Positions 36,892 to 49,629 of a stretch of 64,000 nt of DNA are shown here, in pieces. Source of the stretch: Agapanthus africanus (Eukaryota; Streptophyta; Magnoliopsida; Asparagales; Amaryllidaceae); assembly GCA_030015575.1 (NCBI GenBank), contig JASDDO010000026.1, forward strand, positions 190,241,739-190,305,738. The letters are read 5' to 3'. Under the pieces are notes generated by a model. The model was given only the letters and a program-made list of their open reading frames with translations. It did not search any database and was not told the origin of the DNA. The position numbers were made by a program, and so were the translations under genes. Every line of letters starts with the position of its first letter. The first letter of the stretch is position 1.

Positions 36892-37036
36892 ATTGTACAC
36901 TCATAGTTGTGCACATACCTATTGTACATTCATATTCGTGTACTTACCTATTGTACACTCATACTTGTGCACATACCTATTGTACATTCATACCCGTGTA
37001 CTTACATATTGTACACCCATACTTGTACACATACCC
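36892..37036. repeat. Five 29-bp tandem units in an alternating pattern
   Basis: Units start at 36892, 36921, 36950, 36979 and 37008, each exactly 29 bp. Odd units have ...TTGTGCACATACCT-type ends and even units ...CGTGTACTTACCT-type ends, giving a 58-bp higher-order period. Confidence 0.85.
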
Positions 37037-38775
37037 ATTTGCACATACATAGATGATTCTGGATTGATTAGAAATTTGGGGACCGTAAGATATTCTTTAA
37101 AACTGATTCATTTTAAAAGAGCGGTTTTCCTCAATATGTGCATATTACGATTCCATGTTGCATGATATACTGATATGCTTACATTTCTTTTACATGTCGC
37201 ATACATCATGCTTTTTGATTATACGCATTGAGATATGTTGTTTCCATGATATTTCTGGATTTGGGAACCGTGGGTATTTCAAAGGAGAGTATGTAATTGT
37301 TTTAAAAACCCGGTTACCATTGATATGATATTTCAGTGTGTCCACCATGTGTTTTCTCAGTTCTGAGAGCGACATGTGAAACCCGATTCGAGGAGGTGAA
37401 TGAGGCCGATTGTGGATACATGGTAGACCTAGTATGGTACCCCGGGGCGAGAACGGATCGCTGTATAGTAGACGGTGAGCCTGGCAGAGGGACTACTACG
37501 TACTGGTGATAATATTTAGGCTCGGCGGATATCCGGAGGATACCGACCGTAGTCGAGAGATGATATGGGCCGATCCGGACTGAGGGAGCCCGTGGGCTGA
37601 TCCGGACTGACGGAGCCCGATATATGAGGATTTACGTACCGATGCTAGGTATAGGTTTCATGATGTTTTCGACTGTCGATGCTTGACACTCGGGTTCCAT
37701 GATTTTGATATGTCGCGAGCGACACATGTTGATATACATCCTCATACTTCCATGCATATGTTTATGATATTTACATGCATGATGCTTATTGCCATTGGGT
37801 GACACGTGGACGATTTCCACATACATATATTGACATTGATCACATAGTGTGATGATATCCACATATTCATAGACTTTATGATATAGTCGACATTGATCAT
37901 ACCTCATATTTATAATATGTTATTACCTGAGGCACTGGCACGAGCACTTGGCTCTACACTCATGTATAGATGTTGCATTGCCATCTTATCATGCTTCAGA
38001 CTTATTCATTTGAGGTTTATATATTTATTTGATCGTATTGACCTTGGATTGTGTCATACATACGATTTCTGCTCTGTGATGTTTTTTATTCACGAGTTGG
38101 CAACTCACCCCCGTTGTGCCACAGTTCTTGCAGGTTTTGTCGTACATGTTTCATTGCGGCTCTTCTGGCACACTGCTTCCTTTCTTGGTGATTGTATTGG
38201 TAGGTGGGTCCACTCGCATCCTGACCACCCTTGTATTTATTTTATCAGTTGTATCTAGTAATTCCATCAACCAAAACTTGTATATTGTTTCAGACATAGA
38301 AAACTAGTTATGTATTATTTCGACCTTTGAGTCGCGCGTTGTAGTATTATGGTTTTCATGCTGATTTTGAGTTTCCTTTTTGAGTTTTGATCCTCGTCCT
38401 TCGGCGTTGTATATTATACTGCTTGCGTGGTTGTGACCGTCGATTGACGAAGAGCTAGCTCCCGCTTGGGAATGCCTTTTATCATTGTATTTATGTTATT
38501 CTTGATGTACCCCGTCTGGGGCCAGTATTTACAAAGGAAACTCTGCCGAAATTTTCAGATAAGATATTGAGGATTTAAAAATGCATGTTCGACTTACTTA
38601 TTTTAAAACCTTGTTTTTAAACATGTTTTCTTACTTCTTAAAACTAGTTTTCCCTATTTACTCCTTAAAATGGTTTTAGATTTCTGGGCTTTTGGCTTAC
38701 TTGAATTAGATGGGGTCCTATAGACTTCAAATGATTCAAGTGCCAGTCACGTGCTATTTCGGGTCGTGACAAAGT

Positions 38776-38787
38776 TGGTATCGGAGC
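38776..38787 (+). promoter_or_regulatory. Primer-binding site of element G
   Basis: TGGTATCGGAGC lies 4 bp after the LTR end, one change from the initiator-Met site TGGTATCAGAGC. Confidence 0.75.
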
Positions 38788-39654
38788 GCTAGGTTAACCT
38801 TGGTTCGAGTTTAAGTTTGATTATGTGGAGCCTAGAGCGTTTATATATATACGGAACTTAGGCTTGACCTTACGGAACTTAGACTTAGTCGAGGGGGTAT
38901 TATACCCAAACATTCGCCGCATAGGATGACCCTTGGTTGATGGAGTAGGAAGTTTGAGTAGAGTGACGTACCGTACGTATGTTCCGCGACATATTTACGA
39001 TACGCTACTCCGCTTAAGAAACCATAGGATGTACATTTCCTTGCACAGTATTATATTCATTCCTATGATCTATCCTCATCGGTATTAATTATGATTTTGC
39101 TGCCACTATTGCACGGGCAGAGAGAGCTACGGCTAGAGTTGCGTCAGCTTGAGCTCGTCATGGGCGAGGACTGACCAGGGCATGATTCCAGAGACGTACG
39201 ATTGCGTATAGTGGCGTCGTTTTATTGTGTTTTCGCGCCATGAGCGTTTGACAGATCGCTTTTACGAGATTTCCTGGATATGCTGAACGGCACCAGAGGA
39301 TCAGGATACTGCTAGGGGCCAGCCAGAGTGTGATGACCATTGATATATCGCTTATTCAGGATGATTGAGGCGCTGTTCAGAGTACAGATGAATGAGCCAG
39401 TTGCTGCTGCAAATGACGAGATATTGCCTAGATGTTGGAGCTACTGCAGCATGAGTATATACTTAGAGATATGATGGAAGGTCGCTAGTCACCCAAGGAT
39501 GAATGACTAGGACATGTGGTTCGTTCGCTTACCCCGATGCTAGGTCATCAGATAGATTGATTCTAGCTAGAGACGACTTCACGCAGATTCGTTGAGAGTC
39601 GATAGAGACGATCGAATGTCAGGAACCCATTTCCAAGTTTATAGTATTCGAAAG

Positions 39655-39866
39655 ACAATGCAAGTAATGCTATGGACCCTCTAGAAGAATGAAACCCTAA
39701 CTCGAAGTAATGACCATGGAATGCCTCCGAACCTTAGGATTTGCGGCAGTTTAGCGGTGCCATTTGTGAGGCTTGGGTTTGCCCTTCTACGGTTGGTCCA
39801 TAGGTGCTGTGGTATGTACTGAAATACTATTAAACTGTACTCAAGATGTTGATCTCTTAGGGGAAT
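39655..39866 (+). repeat. Copia leader fragment inside Ty3-like element G
   Basis: It matches D (about 21280-21480) and E (about 58030-58230): CCCTCTAGAAGA, CTAACTCGA, CCTTCTACGGTTGGTCCATA (identical in D) and GTTGATCTCTTAGGGGAA against D's GTTGAGCTCTTTGGGAAA. Confidence 0.7.
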
Positions 39867-41284
39867 ATGAGGTTCTGAAAAATCGACCGGATGATTCGAC
39901 ATCATTCGGATATCATGTGATGGGATACATTGCTTGGGAGACTCCAGATACGAGTATAGCCGTTGGAGCGCAATACATGCAGCCACGAGAAGACGAGTCC
40001 GAATTAGTCGACATTGGAACAGAGTGGAGTAAAGAGTCCGCACGAGGTTTCGACGAGATGGCGTTCCACTCCGCTGACATCAGAGATGCGATACGCATGC
40101 AGAGGCGTTGATTATAGATATACCTTCCAGAAGGAGTCGCGATGAGTATGCAGCCGTTCCGGAACAAGAAACAGATATAGTGAAGGATGGTAACTTGCGG
40201 GCAATTCGGCAGAAACGAGAATTGAGAGAGACCTCGACAGGACCTTTCTGGAATACTATACGAGAAGACCTGGACCCAGGAGTGGTCATATTGCGCACAC
40301 CCAACAGGCCAGAGTTTGGCATCGTCGACGAGATAGTTGACCAGGTTCGGATAAAGGACCTCAACCAGATACGTTGTGAATTGATCAAGAATGGACGGGT
40401 ATGGAATATATCTCCGCAGGTTAGGACGAGTTCCTGAGGACGTGTTCGGCTAGATATATTCCACAGAGTGATGAAGATACCAAGTTCGTGATTTTAAGTC
40501 CGTGTGAGAGACTTCGGATTGACCGTAGTCGAGAACATTGCAGTGCGCAGATAGAGACGTGACGTCGAAGTGAACGATGATACAGACAAGTGGGACAAGA
40601 GGTTCGTACGAGATGCTGACGAGCTGTTGTTACTCACCGTTCGGATTAAGGTCAGATATGTCTACAGAGGCATTGGGATGCGACCAGTTTCTAAGAAAAT
40701 GCTTTGCTGAAGACGCAGATGTCCAGAGAGCGAGAAAAGATTATGCAAGAGTACCAGCCTCCATACAGTTCGGCATAGGCGAGATCGGAAGAGACCTTGA
40801 GCAGGATTCCTTCAAGGACACTGCTGCGATAAGATTTTCACTCGGGATCAGATGTGTAATGTGTGTTCAGAGGACCAGAGGTCGGCACCAGTGACGTGCT
40901 GCTTTACGAGTGGCCGTAAGGATTGACCGAGAGATGACCAGAGGAGTGCCAGAACGGAATCGTCCCCGTTAGCACACCTGACAGGGCCGATGAACCAATG
41001 GATTACAAAATTGGCAATCCAAAGAGAAGATAAGGGCCCGGAAACAGAGGACGTCAGACCGTGAGCAAGAGGCAAGTAGATATCTTGCGCTGCTAGTATT
41101 GGATGCACCAACACCTTCTCGACCTTGAAGGAGGATATATCGACGACGGTATTTATGATTTGTGATTTTGTGATTCGATTATCACGTATCCGTCACCTTG
41201 GATTTCGGTATTTTGGGCGATTTGTTCACATGATCTGGTCTTGATGGCTGAGTTCCATGATTCTGTTTTCATGCACCATGCTTG

Positions 41285-41415
41285 CACCTACTGGGTATTC
41301 ATATTTGTGCACAGGATGCACCAGTTTTATACTTCGTGCGTTTATCGCACCAGATTTATATTTCATGCCTTTGTTGCACCGGATTTATATTTTGTGCACT
41401 AGGGTTGCACCTGAC
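41285..41415. repeat. Degenerate tandem repeat of about 30 bp
   Basis: GCACC(A/G/T)GATTTATATTT-type units recur at 41315, 41346, 41374 and 41405 (spacing 28-31). Further TGCACC/GTGCAC motifs are scattered to 41880. Confidence 0.6.
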
Positions 41416-42216
41416 TTCGAGTTGATGTCATTCGATATGTTGATTTTGATTTCATGCCTATGTTATGCATGCGATTTGACTTATCCCTTCGGCTTCGTTT
41501 ACATGCACTTTTAGTGTTTTGATTTGATTTGTGCACGCTGATGCACAAGGTTGTGAGCTTATATACCGTGATATACCTGTTTGGATTGAGCCGTATTGTA
41601 TACCGTCGACCTTGATTCTGATATTGATGTTGATTTCTTGCACTCCGTGAACTTGATTTGGATTTTCGTACGTGTTGAGCGCCTGTTTTGGGATACAATT
41701 TTGGTGCACACTAGATGCACTAAATCGGGATTCCTTGTGCATGTCAGATGCACCTGATTTTGCTGTCAGGCACACACGTTGCCTCTGACAGATGTTTCGT
41801 GCACACCCGTTGCACCTAGATGATGTTTCTGTGCACATGTATGGCACATATATGGATTTTGATTTCCATGCGCACTAGACGCACAGGGTATTCCTATAAA
41901 CATTTTGGGATATATTTTGGCATGCATTTCATCAGATATTTACATGTATAGATTTGATGTCCACATGTATGGTTATGATATATATCATATTGGTTTTGTT
42001 TCGGATTTGACATTTGTGTCTTTACCATGACTCCGATGATTGCGGGATGCTTGACGGAGTTTTGATTTTGAGATATCTGCTCATTTCTCATGCGCATGCA
42101 TTGCGCTATGATGCGTCTTATGTATAGATGATTTCGGAGCCCCGACGACTTGGAATTTTATTGAAATGTTTTAGAATTTGAGGGGTTTTAAATTAAATTC
42201 GGGGATCGAATTTCTT

Positions 42217-42230
42217 TAAGGGGGGAAGAT
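42217..42230 (+). promoter_or_regulatory. Polypurine tract of element G
   Basis: TAAGGGGGGAAGAT directly before the 3' LTR. Confidence 0.8.
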
Positions 42231-42659
42231 TGTAACATTTCAGAAAAATAATATATTATTTTTGGGAAATTTTTATAATTTAATATTAATTTTAATGAAT
42301 ATTTTAATATTTTGGTATAATTAAATACCGATAAATGGGGGAAATTTGGAAAATTATAGATACTAGAAAGAGCGTGTTTTATGTGAATTATGCCAATTTT
42401 AAGTTTTTATGATTATTTTGACACTAATTTAGTGCTAATCGCGATTAAAAATCGCTAATCGCGCTTTAAGCGTATTTTGTGCAAAACATTGCACCGTATC
42501 ATTTTTACACTTGATGCATTTTTGCATGACTTTTATTTTTGGTTTACTATTGAGGAGAGAAGGAAAGTGGATTTGAAAAGAAAAGAAATTGAATAAAGAA
42601 TGGAATAGTGTGAGGTATGGGTAAGAGAGAGAAAGAGAGTGTGAGGGGTTAACCTTGTC

Positions 42660-42926
42660 TTGAGCCATCCCCCGTCATTTTCCTTCACACATTCCCTCTC
42701 CCCTCCTCTTGTTGCTGCTGCTGCTGCCGCCTCCCCCTCCTCCTCAATCTTCAAGCTACAAAAGTCCATGAAAATCAACTCAAAACCCAAATCCCATTTC
42801 ACACAAAAGATGCACAAGCTCAAGGGAAGCACATTGGACCAAGAAAGCAAGGGTTTTGGCCACTTAGGGCTACTCAAGAATTTTCTTGAGTTACCAAATA
42901 AGGTAATTTCTGAACCTTTTGCTTAG
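42660..42926 (+). CDS. Short reading frame in G's 3' LTR
   Basis: Partner of 34898-35164: the same 88 codons, open throughout with about a dozen amino-acid changes, including the TLDQES segment. No ATG start. Function unknown. Confidence 0.3.
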   Translation: MSHPPSFSFTHSLSPPLVAAAAAASPSSSIFKLQKSMKINSKPKSHFTQKMHKLKGSTLDQESKGFGHLGLLKNFLELPNKVISEPFA

Positions 42927-43360
42927 TGTTTCCATTACATTTACCCCCATGTTAGATTAGAACCGATATCGAGTGGTTTTGTGGACTTAGAAGAATTCTA
43001 GTTATGGTTAAAAGAATTTGAGAGTTGTGATGTGAAGTTGAGCTCAGTAGAGGCCACACAAACCCCCAAGTGCTAGAATTCAGGGCTAAACCAGAGACTA
43101 GAAACCCGGAATACGGATTTAGAAAAGCTGATATCGAAAACTTATGGATTCTGTGAGGGTTAAATGAAATCTGCTATCACCCCGAGACTTTGAAGATTAT
43201 TTTGGAAGGGCAGTGATACATGCAGGAAAGTAAGAAGCTACCCCCAAAACCCTAGCCCCTAATTCCCAAACTGGACGCAGATTTAATCCAATTGGCTGCA
43301 AATTGCGGCCTGGGTCCTACCATTTTAACTCGTGTTGGTTCTGAAGCTTTATTTCATGTA

Positions 43361-43365
43361 CACTA
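43361..43365. repeat. Target-site duplication CACTA, left of C
   Basis: CACTA precedes the LTR here and follows the other LTR at 53822-53826. Removing C and one copy rejoins text that matches G's 5' LTR near 35592-35612. Confidence 0.9.
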
Positions 43366-45564
43366 TGTAGGGTTCCTAGGCACTTTTGTGAAGGTTCATA
43401 AAGCATCAAACATGCCCCAATAAAGTTATAGATGTGCCGAACAACCCAAAGACGGGATCATTGCTAGATTATTAGGGTTTAACATGCAAGATAACATCTT
43501 TAAACCTAACTGTGAGGGATTACAACCTTTGTAGTCCGCTCCTTCGCTTTACAAGCTCCGAGTAGAAGTCCCTTCGTCGCGATCCACGATCTCCCCGACT
43601 CAAGAGAGGCTCCACGACTCGAACGATCCATGCTAGCTTGAAGTGTTCCGCTTCTCCGATGATCTACGTCGAAGTTGCTATAACCCAAGCTTTCTCAGTC
43701 TAAAAAGATGAACACCCTAATCTAATGGGCTAGATTCGATGAGGATGATGGAGTAGTATTTATGCTTTCTTTTTAATTCATTTTCTCACAAGAAATCATC
43801 ACAAAAGAATTAACTAGTAAGCTTTCTCAAAGCTAAGAGAGAAGAAGATGATGAATGAAAATGATAATCCTTTTGTGATGAATAGTAGTAAAGAATATAT
43901 GATTGATTATTGAACCATGGTTAAGGATGAGAGGCTTAACCTTTATAGAAAATAAACTAGAGCTAGGGTTTGGTTAGGTTAGATAATGAGTCATAAGATA
44001 ATATCAACCATAATATCTTATACTTGACAAAAGAGAATCTTTCTAGAAAGTGCAAGAAAGAGCTAACCCTAATCAAACCCTAATCCCTTTTTTTCATCCT
44101 TAAACATGTTTCATAATAAATCATATCATGTCACAATAATATATATCACATATATATTATATATTTGCAACAAAAGAAAATAATACAACTAACATATATC
44201 GCATATATATCAATGTATAAATCCGGTGAGAAAATGAAATAATAAAGCGAGCCAATATTAGATAATGTAATACAATATATCATATATATCATTATACATT
44301 AAATCATCGAATCAACACTTGTTCCAACGATCCGGCTATATCGAATATAACCGACTAATATATCATGTACCGATTCATCGAATCAACACTTGATCCGATG
44401 ACCCGGTTCATATCTAAATATCGCAAGAATATAATACGGTATCTCATATCGCATTATCCTCGGTCCTGCACATATCTCATATATGCCTCTACTCCGTTTT
44501 GCCTGAGCCAAGAAAACTCTGTGTAGGACTCTAAAGAATCGTCAATACGCTTGTAGCAGGTGATGATCATATCAAACACCCACAAGCTACAAGCGGTCAG
44601 CTAAACGTAACAGCCACACATGTATTGAGCGATCAGAAGATCAACAAGCTAGCTTGCCCGTTCACCTGTGAATCCAATCAGTAACACTCCCGTACAGTTC
44701 GGTCTGTTCGTTTGATATGTCGCATATCAAGTCTAGGGGTGGTATATGTCAGACCCAGTAACCGATAAGTCGTGTCGATGTGAGGCTCATAATAGGTTGA
44801 GAAACTACTGGTAACACTTACCAGTATATTTCTATATCAGCCCTGGCCAGGGACTTCCAGTTATAGCCAATCGAACACAGCACAATATCAACTCCCTATA
44901 CCGGGAGAGACGAATCCCCTCCTATCGCTCATTGCCTCCATGTGATTTGGGACTATACCCAAAAGCCACCGTTTTGCACGCCCTCTTGGACGTGGTAAGG
45001 TAGAAATCAAAGCACGGTGGAAATCACACAAGACTCTATGACGATCTCGGGTCTACAGACATCCTGTACCAGTGTCACCGGAGAACTGCCATCTGACATA
45101 TGGTATATCACCATCTGGGTGTTCTCGGTGAGTCCGTCAAGTGTACCCAGTCTCCACTGAGCACCCGTACACCATCCTTGATGTCAAACACCGATGGATA
45201 TGGGATCATCCATCGCCAATCATATGGGTCAAGATGCGTATACGCTAGTCTAGTCTGGTGTATCGATGCCCCGTCTCGATATACCCTCGACTAGGAACAT
45301 TTATAGGATATACTCATCGAGTACCGTGGCCCCACTAGTATGATCTCATCATAATCCCAGTAGTCGAGTACAGATCCTAAGGGCTTTATCAACATGTGAG
45401 AGAAAGACAGTAAACCAATACAAGTCAACATGTTAAGATAAAGTGAAACCAAATAGCATACTATCATGACGAGCAAGAAAGTCCTCTCTGTATATATCCA
45501 AGCATCCATTATAATATACATCAAATGTACAAAAATGGCCTCTAGGGCATATACATAACTAACA
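43366..45564 (-). repeat. 3' LTR of element C (2199 bp)
   Basis: Plus strand TGTAGGGTTCC...ATAACTAACA. The sense start TGTTAGTTATATGTATGCCC shares the TGCCCTAGAGG block known at the start of BARE-type LTRs. A CTATAAAGG on the minus strand at 43940-43948 could be the TATA box; the 5' LTR copy has CTACAAAGG. Confidence 0.9.
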
Positions 45565-45580
45565 ATCTCCCACTTGCACT
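45565..45580 (-). promoter_or_regulatory. Polypurine tract of element C
   Basis: AGTGCAAGTGGGAGAT immediately before the LTR in the sense direction. Confidence 0.85.
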
Positions 45581-48500
45581 AAGGACAGCTGCTGTAGTAT
45601 CTCATACCTAGCATCCCGAATAATCTCTCAAACTGTATCTAGGGTATGGCCTTCGTGAGTGGATCCGCAGCGTTGTCCTTCGTATCTACTCTCCTGACCT
45701 CGATCTCCCGGCGATCAGCTATCTCCCTGATCAGGTGATACCGCCTCAGAATATGTCTGGACTTCTGATGGGACCTGGGTTCCTTGGCCAAAGCCACAGC
45801 TCCATTGTTATCGCAATACAGATGTATTGGATGCTCAATGGATAGAACCACACCAAGTTCACTAATGAACTTCTTCATCCAGACATCCTCTTTGGCAGCA
45901 TCGTTGGCAACGATGTATTCAGCCTCCATCGTCGAGTCTGCAACGCTATCCTGTTTGGAACTCTTCCAACATACCGCCCCTCCATTGAGGGTAAAGACAA
46001 ATCCCGAGTGTGACTTAGAGTCGTCCTTATCACTTTGGAAGCTGGAATCGGTAAAGGACTCTACCCGGAGTTCTCCGTTACCATACACCAAGAACATGTC
46101 TCTAGTCCTTCACAAGTACTTGAGAATGTTCTTCACAGCTGTCCAGTGACTCTCTCCAGGATCTGCTTGATACCGACTCACTACACTTAGTGAGTATGCT
46201 ACATCCGGTCTGGTACATAGCATCGCATACATGATAGAGCCTACTGCCGAAGCATAGGGTATCCTTTGCATGCGAGCACTATCCAAATCAGTCTTGGGAG
46301 ACATCTCTTTGGAGAGAGTGAGTCCAGAGATCATGGGTTGGATCCCACGCTTGGATTCTTCCATACTAAACCTCTTTAGTATGGTGTAAATATACCTGGA
46401 TTGGGACAATCCCAGTATCCTTTTGGATTTATCTCTATAGATCCTAATCCCCAATATACAGGAGGCATCACCTAGATCTTTCATTGAGAATCATTGTGAT
46501 AAGAAGAGCTTGACTGATTGCAGCATAGGAATATCATTTCCTATCAAGAGTATGTCATCCACGTACAATACGAGGAAGACAACCTTACTCTCTGCTACCT
46601 TCTTAGAGATACAAGGTTCATCTATGTTTTTGATGAAGTCAAACTCTTTGACTACTACATCAAAATAGATGTTCCTACTCCGCGATGCTTACTTTAACCC
46701 ATAAATGGATTTAAGCAGTTTGCACACCTTTCCTCTGCTCCAACTATCTACGAAGCCCTCTAGCTGAGTCATGTATACGCACTCTTCTAAATCACCATTT
46801 AGAAAAGCGGTCTTAACATCCATTTGCCAGATTTCGTAGTCATGGTATGCAGCAATGGCAAGTAAGATCCGGATGGACTTAAGCATAGCAACTGGAGAAA
46901 AGGTTTCGTCATAATCCACACCTGGTCGTTGACGAAATCCCTTTGCTACAAGTCTAGCTTTGAAAGTCTCAACTTTTCCATCTACACCAAATTTCTTTTT
47001 AAAGATCCACTTGCTCCCAATGGGTTTTACCCCTTCAGGAGCATTTTCCAAAGTCCATACTTTATTGGTGTACATGGATTCCATCTCAGATCGCATTGCA
47101 TCCAGCCATTTCACAGAGTCACCACTCGCGATGGCCTGCTCGAAACTAGTCGGGTCATCATCTTCCATGATGCAATCCTCGCTTCCACCATCAATGAGAA
47201 AACCGTAGTATCTCTCAGGTGGACGAGAAACCCTACTAGATCGGCGGAGAGGCTGGGGTTCGTCGGGTACTATCGAATTCTCTGGTTCCACTAAATCTTC
47301 AGTTACAGTTTGTGTTGCCGGAACTTCTTCCAGTTCTACCTCAGAGCCACTGATCTTTTTTTCAAGAAATTCCTTTTCTAAAAAGGTGGCATGTTGAGCA
47401 ATAAACACCTTTTGTTGTTCACTGTGGTAGAAAAAATATCCATCTGAATGTTTAGGATATCCCACAAACTTACATAGAACTGACCGTGCCTCGAGTTTGT
47501 CTGGATTTTGCCTTTTGATATAGGCCAGACAACCCCATATCTTAACTCGTTTAAGACATGGTCTCTTCCCACTCCATATCTCATATGGTGTGGTAGGTAC
47601 AGATTTAGTTGGAACTTGATTCAATGGTTATGCTGCTGTCTCATGCGCATACCCCAGAAGGAAATAGGTAACTCAGCTGTACTTATCATAGAGCGCACCA
47701 TATCTAATAGGGTGCGATTCCTCCGCTCCGATAAACCGTTGTGTTGTGGCGTATAAAGAGGAGTAAGCTGAGAGAGAATCCCATTCTCTTTTAGATAATC
47801 TAGGAACTCATTGCTTAAGTATTCTCCTCCTCGATCAGATCGAAGGATCTTAATACTTTTGCCCGTTTGTTTTTCTACTTCGTGCTTATATTCTCTAAAT
47901 TTCTCAAAAGCTTCAGACTTGTGTTTCATCAGGAACACATGTCCGAATCTAGAGAGATCGTCAGTGAATATAATGAAGTAGGAAGAACCGTTCCTGGCAT
48001 GCGTAGACATGGGACCGTATACATCACTATGTACCAGTCCTAAGAGTTTAGTAACTCTTTCTCCGTGTCCACTAAACGGAGCTTTGGTCATTTTTCCTTT
48101 GAGACATGAATGGCAAGTATCATAAGTTGAAAATTCGAACGAATTCAAATATCCATCCTTATGCAACTTAGCCAGTCGTGTCGCATTGAAATGACCAAGT
48201 CTACAATGCCACAAGAAGGATTCGTTCATTTCTGAACTCTTCCTCTTGTGTGTGTTTTGTATATTGAGGACTGTATTCTGATTTAGAATGAATTTGCCAT
48301 TATGTAACGAGCCTGATGCAATCAACTTTTGATCTAGGAATATGTTCATAACATTATCCTTTACTACAAAATTATATCTTTCTTTACTTAATAAAGAAAC
48401 TGATATAATATTGCACATCATGTTCGGTATATAATAGCACTCATTTAGAATCAGTGTATTACGACTTGGCAATACTAGGTGATATTCGCCAACTGCTTTG

Positions 48501-48847
48501 GCTGCAATACTTGTACCGTTCCCTACTTGAACGGAATGATCACCTTTTCCCAGTTCTCTACCTTTACGTAGCCCATGTAACAATTTACATATGTGGGATC
48601 CTGATCCGGTATCTAAAACCCAAGACGTAGGGTGAATTGAGAAACAGTTCTCAATAACTAACACACCTGAAGAAGATGCATCAACATGCATGTTCTTTAG
48701 GGCGGCTTGAGAATCCAGATATTCTCCTATTCCCTGTTCAGGTTTATAACTCTTATAAGAAAGAACGGGTCCAACGTTCTCCTGCTCAGTATAATAAGCG
48801 GGTTCAGTCAATACATCCATATTATTATCTTGATTATGGCCTGACAT
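45579..48847 (-). pseudogene. pol: Element C copia pol: protease, integrase, RT, RNase H; no gag
   Basis: ATG at 48845-48847 starts a frame with a short N-terminus (SGHNQDNNMDVLTEP...) and no zinc knuckle, then protease DTGSGS near 48610, HHCC zinc region with CHSCLKGK near 48100, and integrase core D/D/E (HSDVYGP, RSDRGGE, NGLSERRN). One 1-nt deletion near 47665 shifts the frame; downstream lie RT with YVDD near 46553-46564 and RNase H (SSFQSD, MEAEYI, LYCDN) to the stop at 45579. About five in-frame stops also interrupt it, including one at 45639-45641. A polyprotein of about 1090 codons is short for the family by about the size of gag. Confidence 0.88.
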
Positions 48848-49060
48848 GGTCGCTACCTGGAGAGAGAGAGAAGAAAACACTTTAGCGTATGCTCTTGCAA
48901 GATTAGATTGGTTATTATCTTATCTAATCAGGATGTCTCCCACTGTTCTTATCAAATCTTCCTTCAAAACCTAAAAGGTAAGATTAGCCGGGATTAATTA
49001 CACCCTACAATTTCGTCAATCTTTTAGCCAGATCAGTATCGGTACTTGAGGGAGGTTCCC

Positions 49061-49074
49061 CATGCTTTCGCACG
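49061..49074 (-). promoter_or_regulatory. GAAA-loop hairpin, element C
   Basis: Sense CGUGC-GAAA-GCAUG. E has CGUGC-GAAA-GCACG at 60429-60442, so the changed pair becomes G-U. Confidence 0.55.
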
Positions 49075-49285
49075 GACCTAATTAAAGTAAACCTCATTTT
49101 CCCAGAGACGTAACCCCGTTAACACTTTTCTAGACACCTACTTGATCGGCTAATTGTCCTGTGTAAAACTCTCCCAGGAGGAACACTTAATCGCAGTGGG
49201 TATTGGGATCCAACTATCTCATAGGAGGTATGCAATCTCATTGCAAATTTCAACACTTGAAATTCCCGATAATATTTTGCCCCTA

Positions 49286-49499
49286 GTGTGCTATGACCTT
49301 GACAGAGGTCAACAAACTATAGTGCACTAGTCAAGTTCAACCCGTCATTTCTTGATTGAATCAAACCCACTCGCACGATCCTTGACAGTGGTCAACAAGG
49401 TCGTATGACTACCCTAATCCAATCACATCACATGCTTTACAGATAATTACTAGTTAGCTACCACATACTACGCCTTGACAGAGGTCAACAAACGCAGCA
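49286..49499 (-). promoter_or_regulatory. Three-hairpin leader module, element C
   Basis: Hairpins at 49465-49499, 49374-49405 and 49286-49328 with cores UUGAC-CUCU/CACU-GUCAA. Outer arms: UGCUGCG/CGUAGUA, ACGACC/GG(a)UCGU and CUAU/AUAG. Confidence 0.68.
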
Positions 49500-49629
49500 C
49501 GAATACTAAATAGTCTTTATCCGAAATGACGGAGGGCTACGACATGTTTTTCTGAAAACCTATTGCGTAATGAACTTGATATCGTCGTAGAATCAAGTGA
49601 AATTTTGAATTGGAGTGTTTTTGAGGCTT

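Larger units (their letters stand above)
34465..38771 (+). repeat. 5' LTR of element G (4307 bp)
   Basis: TGTAACATTTCAG...GGGTCGTGACA. It holds an AATCGCGATT palindrome (34678-34687), a short frame, donor-like AAG|GTAAT near 35141, acceptor TTGTAG|GTACC near 35886, donor GCAAG|GTGAG near 35956, acceptor TTCTTGCAG near 38126-38134, an AT microsatellite and a 29-bp tandem array. Confidence 0.8.
38788..42216 (+). other. Internal region of element G, no recognisable polyprotein
   Basis: 3.4 kb. 39655-39866 is a copia leader fragment. Two overlapping frames of 112 and 109 codons (39773-40111 and 40108-40437) follow, acidic and Arg-rich, without a known domain; they may be a gag remnant with one frame change. 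40577-40894 is another open frame without homology. 41285-41415 is a 30-bp tandem array in a stretch rich in TGCACC. Confidence 0.5.
42231..43365 (+). repeat. 3' LTR of element G, first part
   Basis: Matches 34465-35600 with about 5% differences, up to the C insertion. The 88-codon frame recurs at 42660-42926. Confidence 0.85.

Noticed and set aside
41257..41847. Frames on both strands in G's TGCACC-rich region
   Set aside because: By-products of low-complexity repeats; no start context or domain.
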